64,000 nt of DNA from Gordonia sp. SID5947 (GCF_009862785.1 NZ_WWHU01000001.1:4774001-4838000), one strand, 5' to 3'. Positions 32,492 to 41,534 are shown, counted from the first letter of the stretch. Notes: generated by a model from the sequence alone, not told the origin. Numbers and translations are program-made.

Positions 32492-33349
32492 ATGTTCACC
32501 GTCAGCGTGGTGATCCCGGTGTACAACGAAGAAGACGTCATCGAGGCATGCCTGGAACACATTGCAGCCCAGACCCGTGCACCGGATGAGTGCATCGTCG
32601 TCGACAACAACTGCACCGACCGGACGATCGCCGTCGCCGAGTCGTTCGCCGATCGGTTGCCCATCCGCATCGTGACGGCACCGCGACAGGGCGTAGTGTG
32701 GGCCCGCGATGCCGGTTTCGACGCGTCCTCAGCCGACATCATCGGTCGGATCGACGCGGACACGCGGCTGGATCCGAACTGGTGCAAAGCACTCGCCGAG
32801 TTCATGACCGCACGCCCAGATGTCGCCGCCGTCACCGGCTTCGACTACCTGTACGACGTCCCGCGCCAGGACCGCTTGGAGAATCGGCAGCGGCGCAACG
32901 CCGCACGCTTCGCAGAGGGCCGAGAAGCGTTCACGCTGGCGGGCAACAACATGGCGATTCGCCGTACCGCGTGGGAATCGGTGCGGTCGCAGGTGCCGAA
33001 CCTTCCCGGGACCCACGAAGACATCGATCTGTACTTCACCCTGTGCGAGGCCGACGCGGTCGTGTGGGTGGTGCCGGGAATGCTGGCCGCCGTGTCGCCG
33101 CGCCGATTCCGATTGAGCCCATGGGCCAATCGAGAGTATCGGGCCGCGGCCGTGCGGACCACCAAGCTGCATGGTCGGCGTCGGCAGGCGGTGTTCATGG
33201 TCGCGCAGTCACCGCTGCTGTACACGTCCCTGCTCATCTGGTGGGTGCGGGTGAAGCCCTTCGATCCCGAGACGCGGACGTGGCGACCATGGCGACTCTT
33301 TGCGCGCGAGGACAAGCGGAAGTCGCCGATGACCACCGACCAGGACTGA
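32492..33349 (+). CDS. Family 2 glycosyltransferase
   Basis: A protein of 285 residues from the ATG at 32492, chosen because GGAGGAG lies a few bases upstream and the protein begins immediately with the GT-A entry MFTVSVVIPVYNEEDVI. Motifs are VVDNNCTDRT (nucleotide binding), RIDADTRL (the DxD metal site) and GTHEDIDLYFTL near the usual ED acceptor region. A hydrophobic segment (YTSLLIWWVRV) near the C-terminus may contact the membrane. It probably transfers a sugar from a nucleotide donor to a lipid or envelope acceptor. Neither donor nor acceptor can be told from sequence. Confidence 0.9.
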   Translation: MFTVSVVIPVYNEEDVIEACLEHIAAQTRAPDECIVVDNNCTDRTIAVAESFADRLPIRIVTAPRQGVVWARDAGFDASSADIIGRIDADTRLDPNWCKALAEFMTARPDVAAVTGFDYLYDVPRQDRLENRQRRNAARFAEGREAFTLAGNNMAIRRTAWESVRSQVPNLPGTHEDIDLYFTLCEADAVVWVVPGMLAAVSPRRFRLSPWANREYRAAAVRTTKLHGRRRQAVFMVAQSPLLYTSLLIWWVRVKPFDPETRTWRPWRLFAREDKRKSPMTTDQD

Positions 33350-33361
33350 CGCCGTCAGCCG

Positions 33362-34378
33362 TCAGGATGCCAGGTCGCGCGCGATCTTCGGCCAGGTCCG
33401 GCGAAGGTCGTCCTGCCAGTAGCCCCAGGAATGGGTGCCATTGGGTCGCACGCTGACGTCCGCGGGGATGTGGAGGTCCGAGAGACGCCGCTGCATCTGG
33501 CTGGTGCACTGTCCGACGGCAGCCTCGAGGACCCCGCCGACCATGGTCTGGTTGGCCAGCCACGCGGCGTCACCCTTGACCGAGGGATCGTTCAGCGTCT
33601 CGTGCGGGCCGGGGAGCCCGTTGCCACTGGTCATGTAGATCTTGGTCCCCCGCAGCTTCTCGGCATTGAGGTAGGGATCGTTCGCGCGCCACACCGGACC
33701 ACCGGGCGGCCCCCACATGCTGGTGACCTTGCGGGTGCTGAAGCTCTCGACGACGATCCGGACGTAGGCCTCACCGAGCGGATCGGTGGTGCGGGCACAT
33801 CCGCTGAACGCGCCGACGGCGCGATAGAGCTTCGGTGCGGCGATCGCCAGGTTCAACACCGACGTGCCCGACATCGAGATGCCGCCGATGGCGTTGCGTC
33901 CGGTGGTCGAGTAATGCTCGTCGATGAGCGGGGGCAGTTCCTTCGTCAGGAAGGTCTGCCATTTGACGCGTCCGAGTTCGGGGTCGTTGTGCAGCCAGTC
34001 GGTGTAATACGAGGCGGCACCCCCGACCGGCGTCACGACATAGGCCTTCTTGTCGGCGAAGTACTTCTTGTAATCCGTGCGAGCCGCCCACGTCGCCCCG
34101 TCCTCGCCGCCGCCTGCACCGTTGAGGAGGTAGAAGACCGGAGACGGTGTGCTGCGGTCACGCGGGGTGAGCACCTCCACCGGGAAGCTCTTTCCCATCG
34201 CGGCCGAATACACCGTCAAGGTGTCCTGCTGCGGACCGTCGTGGACAACCTTCACGATCCGCGACGTCGCAGGCGCGGCCTTGGCGATGCCGGCCGCGGA
34301 GAGCAGTGCTGCCACCGAGCCGACGACGATCAACAGAACCATCATCGGGCGCCTGATGGGGCTCACAGTGCGATTCAC
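33362..34378 (-). CDS. Antigen-85-type mycolyltransferase-like esterase, copy 1
   Basis: A secreted alpha/beta-hydrolase of about 338 residues. The GTG at 34378 has GGAG 7 nt upstream; a GTG at 34366 is also possible. A signal peptide is evident (MMVLLIVVGSVAALLSAAG, then AKA before APATS). The family pattern is seen throughout: FYLLNGAGGGED, the nucleophile motif GISMSGTS, SGCARTTDPLG, MWGPPGGPVWRANDPYLNA, and the catalytic histidine in RPNGTHSWGYWQDD. Members transfer mycolic acids between trehalose and arabinogalactan in the cell envelope. A close paralogue lies at 36816-37820 on the same strand. It is convergent with the glycosyltransferase gene. Confidence 0.9.
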   Translation of the reverse strand: MNRTVSPIRRPMMVLLIVVGSVAALLSAAGIAKAAPATSRIVKVVHDGPQQDTLTVYSAAMGKSFPVEVLTPRDRSTPSPVFYLLNGAGGGEDGATWAARTDYKKYFADKKAYVVTPVGGAASYYTDWLHNDPELGRVKWQTFLTKELPPLIDEHYSTTGRNAIGGISMSGTSVLNLAIAAPKLYRAVGAFSGCARTTDPLGEAYVRIVVESFSTRKVTSMWGPPGGPVWRANDPYLNAEKLRGTKIYMTSGNGLPGPHETLNDPSVKGDAAWLANQTMVGGVLEAAVGQCTSQMQRRLSDLHIPADVSVRPNGTHSWGYWQDDLRRTWPKIARDLAS

Positions 34379-34495
34379 TCCTTCACTCCGGGTGCGACGT
34401 CTGCCGGGAATCGACACGTCGAGGCCAGCCCACGCGTGGCGGGCGGACGAACTCACAAGATAGTCGTTCGGCGGTCGCGCTTTGTTACACCGAGG

Positions 34496-35269
34496 TCACG
34501 GAGTGGCCGAGATGACGGTCGCATCCTCGAAGGCCATCGTCACCCGGGAGACCGACGACGACATCAGTGCGTGCTTGCTCAGCTTCAGTGAACGCAACTC
34601 GTCGGCGATCGGGTGGGTGCCGAGCACGAGGTCGGCGCCGCCGATCCGGGTGCGGGTGCCCGAGGCCGAGGTGAGTCGCCACGGTGTCATCCGCAGAACG
34701 CCGTCGAGCTGGGAGTATGCGTTGAGCACGGTGTCCTGCGCGGAGTCGGGGACACGGATACCGGGCCGCACCGTCAGGTCCGCGACGAGTTGTCCGTCGG
34801 AGACGATGCGTCCGTGCTTGGTGCCCGAATCGTGGTCGACCTCGAAGTCCGCGAGGGTCTTCGGGAACCCCCAGATGCCGCGGCCTGCGGCGAGGGTGAA
34901 GTCGCCGTCGACCGGCAGATGATGGATGAGCGCACGCGCATCGCCACCGATCAGTGATCGCAGGGCCGTGATCGGCGACGACGGAGGCTGCGTCGGGTCC
35001 TCGACCAGGAAGCAGACGCCGAACTCGTTGTACGGACCGAGGTCGCCGTCGACGTAGTCGACGAACACGAGCATGCACATCGTGCGCCCGGGACGGATGC
35101 GCAGCGGACGCGGATAGGTGCCGCCGACGTCGCCACCGCCCCAGATCGCGCGTTCGACAGCAGCACTGTCCGCGGTGAAGCCGGCGACGAAGCACCGGGC
35201 ATGCCGGATCTCGACCGGCATGGTGACGGTGGTGCCCAGTACGTCGTGGGTGGATGCGGCAGAAGCCAT
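34496..35269 (-). CDS. Acetoacetate decarboxylase family protein
   Basis: A protein of 257 residues. The ATG at 35269 is chosen because GAGGAG lies 9 nt upstream and the domain starts soon after (GTTVTMPVEIRHARCFVAGF). The acetoacetate decarboxylase fold is supported by MLVFVDYVD, YNEFGVCFLVED and GIWGFPKTLADFEVD, which contains a lysine where the family places its Schiff-base lysine. Many actinobacterial members have unknown substrates, so a true acetone-forming activity should not be assumed. A palindrome AGAACATGTTCT lies 41 nt upstream (35310-35321). The gene is divergent from the response regulator. Confidence 0.85.
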   Translation of the reverse strand: MASAASTHDVLGTTVTMPVEIRHARCFVAGFTADSAAVERAIWGGGDVGGTYPRPLRIRPGRTMCMLVFVDYVDGDLGPYNEFGVCFLVEDPTQPPSSPITALRSLIGGDARALIHHLPVDGDFTLAAGRGIWGFPKTLADFEVDHDSGTKHGRIVSDGQLVADLTVRPGIRVPDSAQDTVLNAYSQLDGVLRMTPWRLTSASGTRTRIGGADLVLGTHPIADELRSLKLSKHALMSSSVSRVTMAFEDATVISATP

Positions 35270-35309
35270 CGACGAGTTCTCCTCGGGATCGAGCGGAATC
35301 GGATCAACT

Positions 35310-35321
35310 AGAACATGTTCT
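35310..35321. promoter_or_regulatory. AGAACATGTTCT palindrome, KstR-like operator
   Basis: A perfect 12-bp palindrome in the divergent region between the acetoacetate decarboxylase-family gene and the response regulator. With the flanking T it reads TAGAACATGTTCTC, one base off the T-N-N-AAC-N-N-GTT-N-N-A pattern of the steroid-catabolism repressor KstR. Other TetR proteins use similar boxes. Confidence 0.45.
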
Positions 35322-35458
35322 CGTTTCCATGGTGCCAGGTCGACTGTCCGTGGGCCAGGGGATCGACGCAACTGCTGCGCGGTCGCCGGGTTGCACGCCG
35401 GCGCCGACGGTGCTGCCGATACCCTCGAGTGCAGAAGTGCGGACCGGGAAGGGATGCG

Positions 35459-36169
35459 ATGACACCGGATGGGCCGGCGATACTGCGGGTCGGGATGGTC
35501 GACGATCACCCTTCTCCGGTGTGGGGCATCGAACGCATCCTGGATCGGCAGCCCGACCTGGAGCTCGCCTGCTCGGCGGCCACGGTCGGCGGCCTGCTCG
35601 GGCAGGGGATCAGGGTCGACATCGTCATCCTGGATCTGCGTCTCGACGACGGGACCACACCAGGTCAGAATGTGACCCGGTTGACCGAAGCGGGGATCGG
35701 CACCGTCGTGTACACATCCGGTGAACATCCTTCGCTGCTTCGCTCGGCGGCCCGGGCCGGCACCCTCGGTGTCATCCTCAAATCGGCATCCGAACAGGAG
35801 ATCGTCGACGCCATCAGGTCGGCGGGGTCGGGCTGCGAGGTGTTGACCACCGAATGGGCGGCCGCGATCGATGCCGATCCGGAACTCGCGGCCGTCGACC
35901 TCAGCCCGCAGCTGCAGCGGGTGCTCACCCTGTATGCGTCGGGAGAGACATCCGCCGGCGTAGGGGCGGCCCTCGGGGTGACGGCGGAGACGGTCAACGA
36001 GTATCTCAAACGCATCCGCCAGAAGTACGCCGCTGCCGGGCGACCCACGCGGACGAAACTCGATCTGTTCAAGCGTGCCGTCGAGGACGGCTGGCTACCG
36101 GTTCCGGGCCGGAACTCCGCGGCCGACCGGTCGTCGCGCCGGGACGGGCCCGGTCGATTCGAGGATTGA
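35459..36169 (+). CDS. LuxR/NarL-type response regulator
   Basis: A protein of 236 residues from the ATG at 35459 (GGGAAGGGATGCG upstream). The N-terminal receiver has the acidic pair in GMVDDHPSP, the phosphoacceptor aspartate in VILDLRLDDG, YTSGEH, and the conserved lysine in VILKSAS. The C-terminal helix-turn-helix reads GVTAETVNEYLKRIRQKYAAAGRP. No histidine kinase gene lies next to it, so it is an orphan here. It lies between two mycolyltransferase-like genes and upstream of a second, shorter HTH protein whose DNA-binding part resembles its own, which hints at a shared target. Confidence 0.9.
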   Translation: MTPDGPAILRVGMVDDHPSPVWGIERILDRQPDLELACSAATVGGLLGQGIRVDIVILDLRLDDGTTPGQNVTRLTEAGIGTVVYTSGEHPSLLRSAARAGTLGVILKSASEQEIVDAIRSAGSGCEVLTTEWAAAIDADPELAAVDLSPQLQRVLTLYASGETSAGVGAALGVTAETVNEYLKRIRQKYAAAGRPTRTKLDLFKRAVEDGWLPVPGRNSAADRSSRRDGPGRFED

Positions 36170-36380
36170 CCGGCGCATCCGAAACTGCTCGGTCGGTCAC
36201 ATCGCCGTCAGCCTGCCCGGGTGCGCACACACATGATGTCCCCAGTTCTGGGTCTAACGCTCTCGGCATCGAATGCCTAATGTTCATTACCTGTGGTGCG
36301 GTCTTGCCTGGGGGACTGGGGCGCTCCGTGGGACAACAGACCGTATTCCGCACACGGTTGCGCAGAGCGAAGGATGACCA

Positions 36381-36779
36381 GTGACCGCCATTTCCCGAGT
36401 GCCGATTCACTTGACGCGCGACGCGGCCGCCCGCCGCGGCGACAGCGGCGTCCCCGCGCCGCACGACCTCGCGGCAGATGGGGTGCGGTCGGATCGCGGG
36501 GTGGCCCGCATCTCCGACCACCGCAACTACGACGGCGCGATGACGTCACATCGACGTCCGGTGCTCTCCGCACGCGAGGTGGAGGTGCTGCTCGGGTGGC
36601 TCGCCGCCGAGTCGAAGGAAGATGCCGCTGCCGCCCTGTTCATCTCGGCGTCGACGGTCAGCACCCACCTGGCCCGGATTCGGGCGAAGTACTCCGCGGT
36701 CGGACGGGATGCGCCGACCAAGACGCACCTGCTGGCCCGGGCCCTCCAGGACGGATACACCAGCCTCGATCGCTGGTGA
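36381..36779 (+). CDS. Small LuxR-type DNA-binding protein without receiver domain
   Basis: A protein of 132 residues from GTG 36381 (AGGA upstream); ATG 36540 is an alternative that would leave just the HTH. The first about 55 residues are basic and probably unstructured. The rest is a LuxR C-terminal HTH: PVLSAREVEVLLGWLAAESK, then ALFISASTVSTHLARIRAKY, then PTKTHLLARALQDGY. This end parallels the last 90 residues of the upstream response regulator (KYAAAGRPTRTKLDLFKRAVEDGW). It has no phosphorylation domain, so it is either constitutive or regulated by partner binding. The 211-nt gap upstream holds small palindromes at 36241-36252 (CCCAGTTCTGGG) and 36265-36277 (GGCAT-CGA-ATGCC). Confidence 0.85.
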   Translation: MTAISRVPIHLTRDAAARRGDSGVPAPHDLAADGVRSDRGVARISDHRNYDGAMTSHRRPVLSAREVEVLLGWLAAESKEDAAAALFISASTVSTHLARIRAKYSAVGRDAPTKTHLLARALQDGYTSLDRW

Positions 36780-36815
36780 CCGACCGGCGTTGCGGGCGGG
36801 TGGTGGGTCGGACCG

Positions 36816-37820
36816 TCAGCGCAGGTCGGCGGCCATCCGCGGCCAGGTCTGGTGTAGGTCGTCCTGCCAGTAACCCCACGAATGCGTCCCGTTCGGTCGT
36901 AGTTTGACGCTGGCCGGGATGTGGAGGTCGGCGAGCCGCGTCGCCATCTGCCTGGTGCACTGGTCGATCGCGGCCTCGATCAATCCGCCGAGTGCCGCCT
37001 GGTTCGCGAGGAACAGGGCATCGCCACCGACCATGGGATCGCTCAGTTGCTCATGTGGTCCCGCCAGGCCGGTGCCCGCGGTCATGTAGAGCTTGGTCCC
37101 GCGGAGCTTCTGCGCGTTGAGGTACGGGTCGTTCGCGCGCCATCCGGGCCCGTTGCGGGGGCCCCACATGTTGGTCATGTTCGCTCCGCCGCGATCCTGC
37201 ACGACGAGCCGGATGTATTCCTGCCCGAGCGGGTCGCTGGTGCGGGCGCAGCCGCTGAAGGCCGCGACGGACTTGTACAGACCGGGTGCGGCGATCGCCA
37301 GGTTCAGTACCGAGGTGCCTGCCATGGAGATCCCGGCGAGGCCGTTGCGCTTGGTGGTGTTGAACTCGGCGTCGATGAGCGGCGGGAGTTCCTTGGTGAG
37401 GAAGGTCTGCCATTTGTTGCGACCGAGCTCCGGATCGTCGCGCTGCCAGTCCGTGTAATAGGAGAAGGCGCCGCCGATCGGTGTCACCACATACGCGTTC
37501 TGGTCGGCGAAGAACTTCTTGTAGTCGGTCCGGGCATCCCACGTCGCCGAGTCCTCGCCGCCGCCTGCGCCGTTGAGGAGGTAGAGGGTGGGACTCGGGG
37601 TCTTCCGGTTGCGTGGGGTCAGCACGGTGACCGGGATGTTGCGTCCCATCGAAGCCGAGTGGACCATCAGCGTGACCTGCTGAGGATCGTCGTCGTATCG
37701 GCTGACGACCTGGGATTGCCCCGCCGCCCGGGAGATGCCGGGTACGCCGGCGACCAGTGCCGCGACGGTTGCGACCACCGTCAGGATCGCTCCCACGAGG
37801 AGGCGCTGACTTCTTCCCAC
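36816..37820 (-). CDS. Antigen-85-type mycolyltransferase-like esterase, copy 2
   Basis: A secreted alpha/beta-hydrolase of 334 residues, a close paralogue of 33362-34378. The GTG at 37820 is chosen because GGAAG lies 6 nt upstream and a signal peptide follows directly (LLVGAILTVVATVAALVAG). It shares with copy 1 LYLLNGAGGGED, GISMAGTSVLNLAIAAP (nucleophile), SGCARTSDPLG, GWRANDPYLNAQKLRGTK and NGTHSWGYWQDD. Several of these stretches are nearly word-for-word the same as in copy 1, so the pair came from a duplication. The expected role is mycolate transfer in the envelope. It is divergent from sigK (126 nt), so its promoter may be influenced by that sigma factor. Confidence 0.9.
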   Translation of the reverse strand: MGRSQRLLVGAILTVVATVAALVAGVPGISRAAGQSQVVSRYDDDPQQVTLMVHSASMGRNIPVTVLTPRNRKTPSPTLYLLNGAGGGEDSATWDARTDYKKFFADQNAYVVTPIGGAFSYYTDWQRDDPELGRNKWQTFLTKELPPLIDAEFNTTKRNGLAGISMAGTSVLNLAIAAPGLYKSVAAFSGCARTSDPLGQEYIRLVVQDRGGANMTNMWGPRNGPGWRANDPYLNAQKLRGTKLYMTAGTGLAGPHEQLSDPMVGGDALFLANQAALGGLIEAAIDQCTRQMATRLADLHIPASVKLRPNGTHSWGYWQDDLHQTWPRMAADLR

Positions 37821-37946
37821 GATGCACTTCCGTTCTGATCCGAGCGCGTGGCTGCTCAGTCTAGGTGATGAACCCGACCGTGCTCCAGGGGCCCGAGACG
37901 CGGTGAACCCGCGCCTGATGTGTGACTCTTTGGATACCTTGGTGAG

Positions 37947-38528
37947 GTGACTTCGACAGGTGCGGACAACGACACCGATCTTCTCCGAACGCTCCTGGCC
38001 GATGCGGCGCTCGGCGACCGAGGGTCGTTCGCGCGTCTCTATGACCTCACGAGCGCTCGGATCTACGGCCTGGCCCTTCGTGTCGTGCGCGACCGCAACT
38101 ACGCCGAGGAGGTGGTTCAGGAGGCCTATCTTCAGTTCTGGCAGAAGGCAGCCGACTATCACCCGGCGCGCGGCACGGTGATCAGCTGGATGATGACGAT
38201 CGCACACCGCCGCGCCGTCGACCGGGTGCGGACCGAAGAGCTGCAGCACCGCAAGGTGGCGGAGTACGGTGCCACCAACCAGGCGCCGGCGGGAATGCCT
38301 GCGCCGCTGGAGATCGTGGTCGATCGTGAGGAGAACGACGAGCTCCGGGCGTGTCTGAACCGGCTGACCGATCTGCAACGTGACAGCATCGAGATGTCGT
38401 ATTTCAGCGGGTTGAGTTATCCGGAGGTCGCTGAGCAGACCTCGACTCCGTTGCCCACCATCAAATCCCGCATCCGGGATGGATTGCGTAAGCTGCGCAA
38501 CTGCTTGAGGAGCCAGAACGATGCCTGA
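37947..38528 (+). CDS. sigK: ECF RNA polymerase sigma factor SigK
   Basis: A protein of 193 residues with both ECF regions. Region 2 is FARLYDLTSARIYGLALRVVRDRNYAEEVVQEAYLQFW; region 4 is LNRLTDLQRDSIEMSYFSGLSYPEVAEQTSTPLPTIKSRIRDGLRKLRNCL. The run TVISWMMTIAHRRAVDRVR is characteristic of the SigK group. The gene overlaps the next (rskA-like anti-sigma) by 8 nt, as expected for a sigma/anti-sigma pair. In mycobacteria SigK controls secreted antigens; the regulon here is unknown, but the divergent mycolyltransferase-like gene is an obvious candidate. Confidence 0.9.
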   Translation: MTSTGADNDTDLLRTLLADAALGDRGSFARLYDLTSARIYGLALRVVRDRNYAEEVVQEAYLQFWQKAADYHPARGTVISWMMTIAHRRAVDRVRTEELQHRKVAEYGATNQAPAGMPAPLEIVVDREENDELRACLNRLTDLQRDSIEMSYFSGLSYPEVAEQTSTPLPTIKSRIRDGLRKLRNCLRSQNDA

Positions 38529-39363
38529 CACCGACTGGCTCGACGACCACGTCGAGCTGTTCGCCGTGGACGTCCTCACCGCAGCCGAGAACGCCCGGGT
38601 GCAACGCGAATTGGACGGGCTCTCGCCGGTGGAGCGCCGGATCTATGACGCCCGCATCGCCGATACCTGCTCGGCGATGGCCGATCTCGCGAGTACGTAT
38701 GCGCTCGATCCGCCGAATGCGCTGCGCGATCGTGTTCTCGAGACGGTCTTCGCCGCCACCGTCGACAGGCAGGCGGCGGACGCGGGCGGGGCGGTGGCCG
38801 GCGGGCCGGACGAACCGGTTCCGCCGCAGCCGGATCGGCCGGGAGCGCAACACGGCGACAACGTGGTGCCGATGGACCGACGTCGCCGGCGCCGCCGACT
38901 GGCCACCGCCGTCACCGCTGCTGCGGCCGCGGTCGTCGTGGCGCTCGGCGTCGGTGTGATCGTCGGCCGGACGACTGCTCCCGAGCCGCCCGCCTCCTCC
39001 ACGGTGGCCGAATCGGATCAGCAGGTGCTCGACGTCCTCAAGGCGCCCGACGCCCAGCTCGCCGTCGGTGACCTGCAGGACGATCGTGGCACGATGTCGG
39101 TGGTCACCTCCCGTGAGCGCAACCAGGCGGTCGCTCTGCTCCGTGACCTCCGCAATCCGATACCCGACGATCGCGAATTCCAGCTGTGGCTGGTCGGCAA
39201 GGCCGACAACCCGGTCTCGGCGGGATTGATCCCGCCGGGTGGCGCCGACTCGCCGTCGCTCGTCGAGGACCTGGACAGCTCGACGGTGCTGGCGGTGACG
39301 ATCGAACCGCGGGGCGGTTCGGCCCAGCCCACGACACCCATCCTCACCCAGATCCAGCTGTGA
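38521..39363 (+). CDS. rskA: Anti-sigma-K factor RskA
   Basis: A protein of 280 residues. The cytoplasmic N-terminus (WLDDHVELFAVDVLTAAENARVQ...) is the anti-sigma part. A basic stretch MDRRRRRRRLATA leads into one membrane helix (AAAAAVVVALGVGVIVG). An extracytoplasmic domain ends with FQLWLVGKADNPVSAGLI, VLAVTIEPRGGSAQPTTPI, the hallmark of RskA. It would hold SigK inactive until intramembrane proteolysis. The start overlaps the sigK end by 8 nt. A strong hairpin follows the stop. Confidence 0.9.
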   Translation: MPDTDWLDDHVELFAVDVLTAAENARVQRELDGLSPVERRIYDARIADTCSAMADLASTYALDPPNALRDRVLETVFAATVDRQAADAGGAVAGGPDEPVPPQPDRPGAQHGDNVVPMDRRRRRRRLATAVTAAAAAVVVALGVGVIVGRTTAPEPPASSTVAESDQQVLDVLKAPDAQLAVGDLQDDRGTMSVVTSRERNQAVALLRDLRNPIPDDREFQLWLVGKADNPVSAGLIPPGGADSPSLVEDLDSSTVLAVTIEPRGGSAQPTTPILTQIQL

Positions 39364-39365
39364 GA

Positions 39366-39401
39366 CATACCGTCCCGGATCAGTCGATCCGGGACGGTAT
39401 G
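39366..39401. terminator. Bidirectional hairpin terminator between rskA and the exporter genes
   Basis: A perfect 16-bp inverted repeat, CATACCGTCCCGGATC and its complement, with a 4-nt AGTC loop, sits just after the rskA stop and just after the stop of the convergent exporter permease gene. It can serve both. Confidence 0.85.
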
Positions 39402-39408
39402 TGAGCCG

Positions 39409-40191
39409 CTATGCGGTGGACCTGCGATAGAGGATGAGCGACAACGGGATGCACACTGCCAGGATGGCGACACTGCACCCGATCGAATAGCCGACCGCAT
39501 GTTCGGCCACCCAGCCCGTGGGGGCGGGGAAGTCGGGCGGCGAGGCGTTGCCGAATTTCTGGCGGCAGGCGGTGGCGACCGCCGTGACCGGGTTCCATTC
39601 GGCGATCGGCCGCAGGAAGCCCGGCAGGCTCTGGGCCGAGATGAACGCACTCGACAGGAAGGTCACCGGGAACATCCACAGGAACCCGATACTCTGGGCC
39701 ACTTCGACATTGGGTGCTGCCAATCCGGTGACCGCACCGATCCATGCCATCGCCAGCGCGAACAGCAGCAAGACCCCGAAGGCGATGGCCGCGTCCAGCG
39801 CGCTGCCGCGCACCCGCCAGCCGATGGCGAGTCCGCAGGCCACCATCACGCCGAGTCCGAGGATCCCGAGCAGCATGTCGGAGGTGACCCGGCCCGCGAT
39901 GACGCCGAGTCGGGACATCGGCAGGGATCTGAGCCGGTCGATGATGCCGTCGGACATGTCGTTCGCCAGCCCGACGGTGGTGAAGGCGGCATTGAAGACC
40001 ACTGTCTGGGTGAAGATCCCGGCCATCAGGAACTCTCGATACGATCCGCCGCCGAAGGTCGCGCCGAAAACGTAGGCGAAGAGGAACACGAACATCAGCG
40101 GCTGGATCGTGGCACTCACCAGCAGGGTCGGGATTCGTCGGACGGTCAGGAGGTTCCGTTCGACGATGACGGCGGTGTCGGCAAACATCAC
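39409..40191 (-). CDS. ABC-2 type exporter permease, DrrB family
   Basis: A protein of 260 residues with about six membrane helices, for example LLVSATIQPLMFVFLFAYVFGATF, ALDAAIAFGVLLLFALAMAWIGAV and the last segment SIGCSVAILAVCIPLSLILY. The ABC-2 signature is seen in LRSLPMSRLGVIAGRVTSDML and in FLWMFPVTFLSSAFISAQSLPGFLRPIAEWNPVTAV. It forms a membrane exporter with the ATPase encoded just before it, whose stop overlaps its start (GTGATG). The operon context (synthetase, MbtH, ATPase, permease) points to export of the locus-2 peptide. Confidence 0.92.
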   Translation of the reverse strand: MMFADTAVIVERNLLTVRRIPTLLVSATIQPLMFVFLFAYVFGATFGGGSYREFLMAGIFTQTVVFNAAFTTVGLANDMSDGIIDRLRSLPMSRLGVIAGRVTSDMLLGILGLGVMVACGLAIGWRVRGSALDAAIAFGVLLLFALAMAWIGAVTGLAAPNVEVAQSIGFLWMFPVTFLSSAFISAQSLPGFLRPIAEWNPVTAVATACRQKFGNASPPDFPAPTGWVAEHAVGYSIGCSVAILAVCIPLSLILYRRSTA

Positions 40192-41285
40192 ACGCGCTCC
40201 AATCGTTCGGTGCGGGCCTGCGCCGCGTCGGCGTCGGGGTCGTCGTCGGGGTCACCGTCCTCCGGTCTGCCGGTGAGGCGCAGGAAGACGTCGTCGAGCG
40301 TCGGTGTGGTCACCTCGGCGTCGATCACGTCGATGCCGGCGTGGTCGCAGACCTTCACGGCGTCCACGCCGCTGCGGGTGCCGTCGGCGACCGGCACCGA
40401 CCACCGATTGGGTCCGATGCGGCTCGGCATCCCGAGTCCGATCTCGGCGAGGGTGGTGGCCACCAGCCCGGACCGCTCGTCGGAATCGTCGGCCTCCCGC
40501 ACCTCGATGGTCAGGATCGACTGTGCGGTGGTCGATTTCAGCTCGTCGGCGGTGCCCTGTGCCCGCACGCGTCCGTGATCGATGACGGTGATGGCGTCGG
40601 CGAGGGCATCGGCTTCCTCGAGGTACTGGGTGGTCAGCAGCACGGTCGTGCCGGCGGCCACCTGGGCCTCGATGACCTCCCAGATCTGGCGTCGTCCACG
40701 AGGATCGAGCCCGGTGGTCGGTTCGTCGAGGATGATCAGCTCGGGCCGGTTGATGAGGGCGCCGGCGAGGTCGAGCCGGCGGCGCATGCCACCGGAGTAG
40801 GTGCGCATCGGCCGGTCGGCGGCATCCTCGAGCGCCAGGTCGGCAATCAGTTCACGGGCGCGGTCGGATGCTTCGCCGCGGGACTGCTTGTACAGCTGGC
40901 CGACCATACGGAGGTTCTCGAACCCGGTGAGAGTGCCGTCCACGGCGGCGTATTGGCCGGAGACGCCGATCCGGGCGCGCACGGCGTCCGGTTCGGCCAC
41001 CGCATCGAGTCCACAGACCTCCACCTCTCCCTCGTCGGGCCGGAGCAGGGTTGCGACGGTCCGGACGGTCGTGGTCTTGCCCGCGCCGTTGGGCCCGAGC
41101 AGCGCATGGACGGTGCCGGTCGGGACGGTGAGGTCCAGGCCGTCGAGCGCGTGGACCCGCGGCCCGCGCCCGAAGAGGCCGGAGCGATACGTCTTTCGCA
41201 CGTCCGTCAGCCGGAGGGCGTGCGTACCGCCGATCTCCTCGACGGCGTCGGTGCGGTCACTGGTGCGGTCGGTGGCGTCAGTCAT
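40188..41285 (-). CDS. ABC exporter ATP-binding protein, DrrA family
   Basis: A protein of 365 residues from the ATG at 41285, which lies inside the last codons of the mbtH-like gene (8-nt overlap). Motifs are Walker [11 protein letters not shown]-loop [13 protein letters not shown] signature [16 protein letters not shown], Walker [17 protein letters not shown], and the switch histidine replaced by Gln in [11 protein letters not shown], as is usual in DrrA-type exporters. The C-terminal extension after the ATPase core (VEVREADD ... [15 protein letters not shown]) also fits DrrA. It energises the permease encoded next. Confidence 0.94.
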   Translation of the reverse strand: MTDATDRTSDRTDAVEEIGGTHALRLTDVRKTYRSGLFGRGPRVHALDGLDLTVPTGTVHALLGPNGAGKTTTVRTVATLLRPDEGEVEVCGLDAVAEPDAVRARIGVSGQYAAVDGTLTGFENLRMVGQLYKQSRGEASDRARELIADLALEDAADRPMRTYSGGMRRRLDLAGALINRPELIILDEPTTGLDPRGRRQIWEVIEAQVAAGTTVLLTTQYLEEADALADAITVIDHGRVRAQGTADELKSTTAQSILTIEVREADDSDERSGLVATTLAEIGLGMPSRIGPNRWSVPVADGTRSGVDAVKVCDHAGIDVIDAEVTTPTLDDVFLRLTGRPEDGDPDDDPDADAAQARTERLERV

Positions 41286-41534
41286 GCTGTGCCGTCCCAA
41301 TGCGGTCCTCGCTCCCCTTCTCAGCCGCGGCCGCTTCCATCGCCCGGATGAGGCTGGCCGGCCGCATGTCTCGCCAGTTCTCCTCGACGTAGGCGAGGCA
41401 ATCATCGTGTCCGGCGGGTCCGTGCATGATGCGCCAGCCCTCCGGTACGGGGGCGAATTCGGGCCAGAGCGAGTGCTGTCCTTCGTCGTTGACCAGCACG
41501 AAGAACACTCCTTCGGTGTCGTCGAACGGATTTG

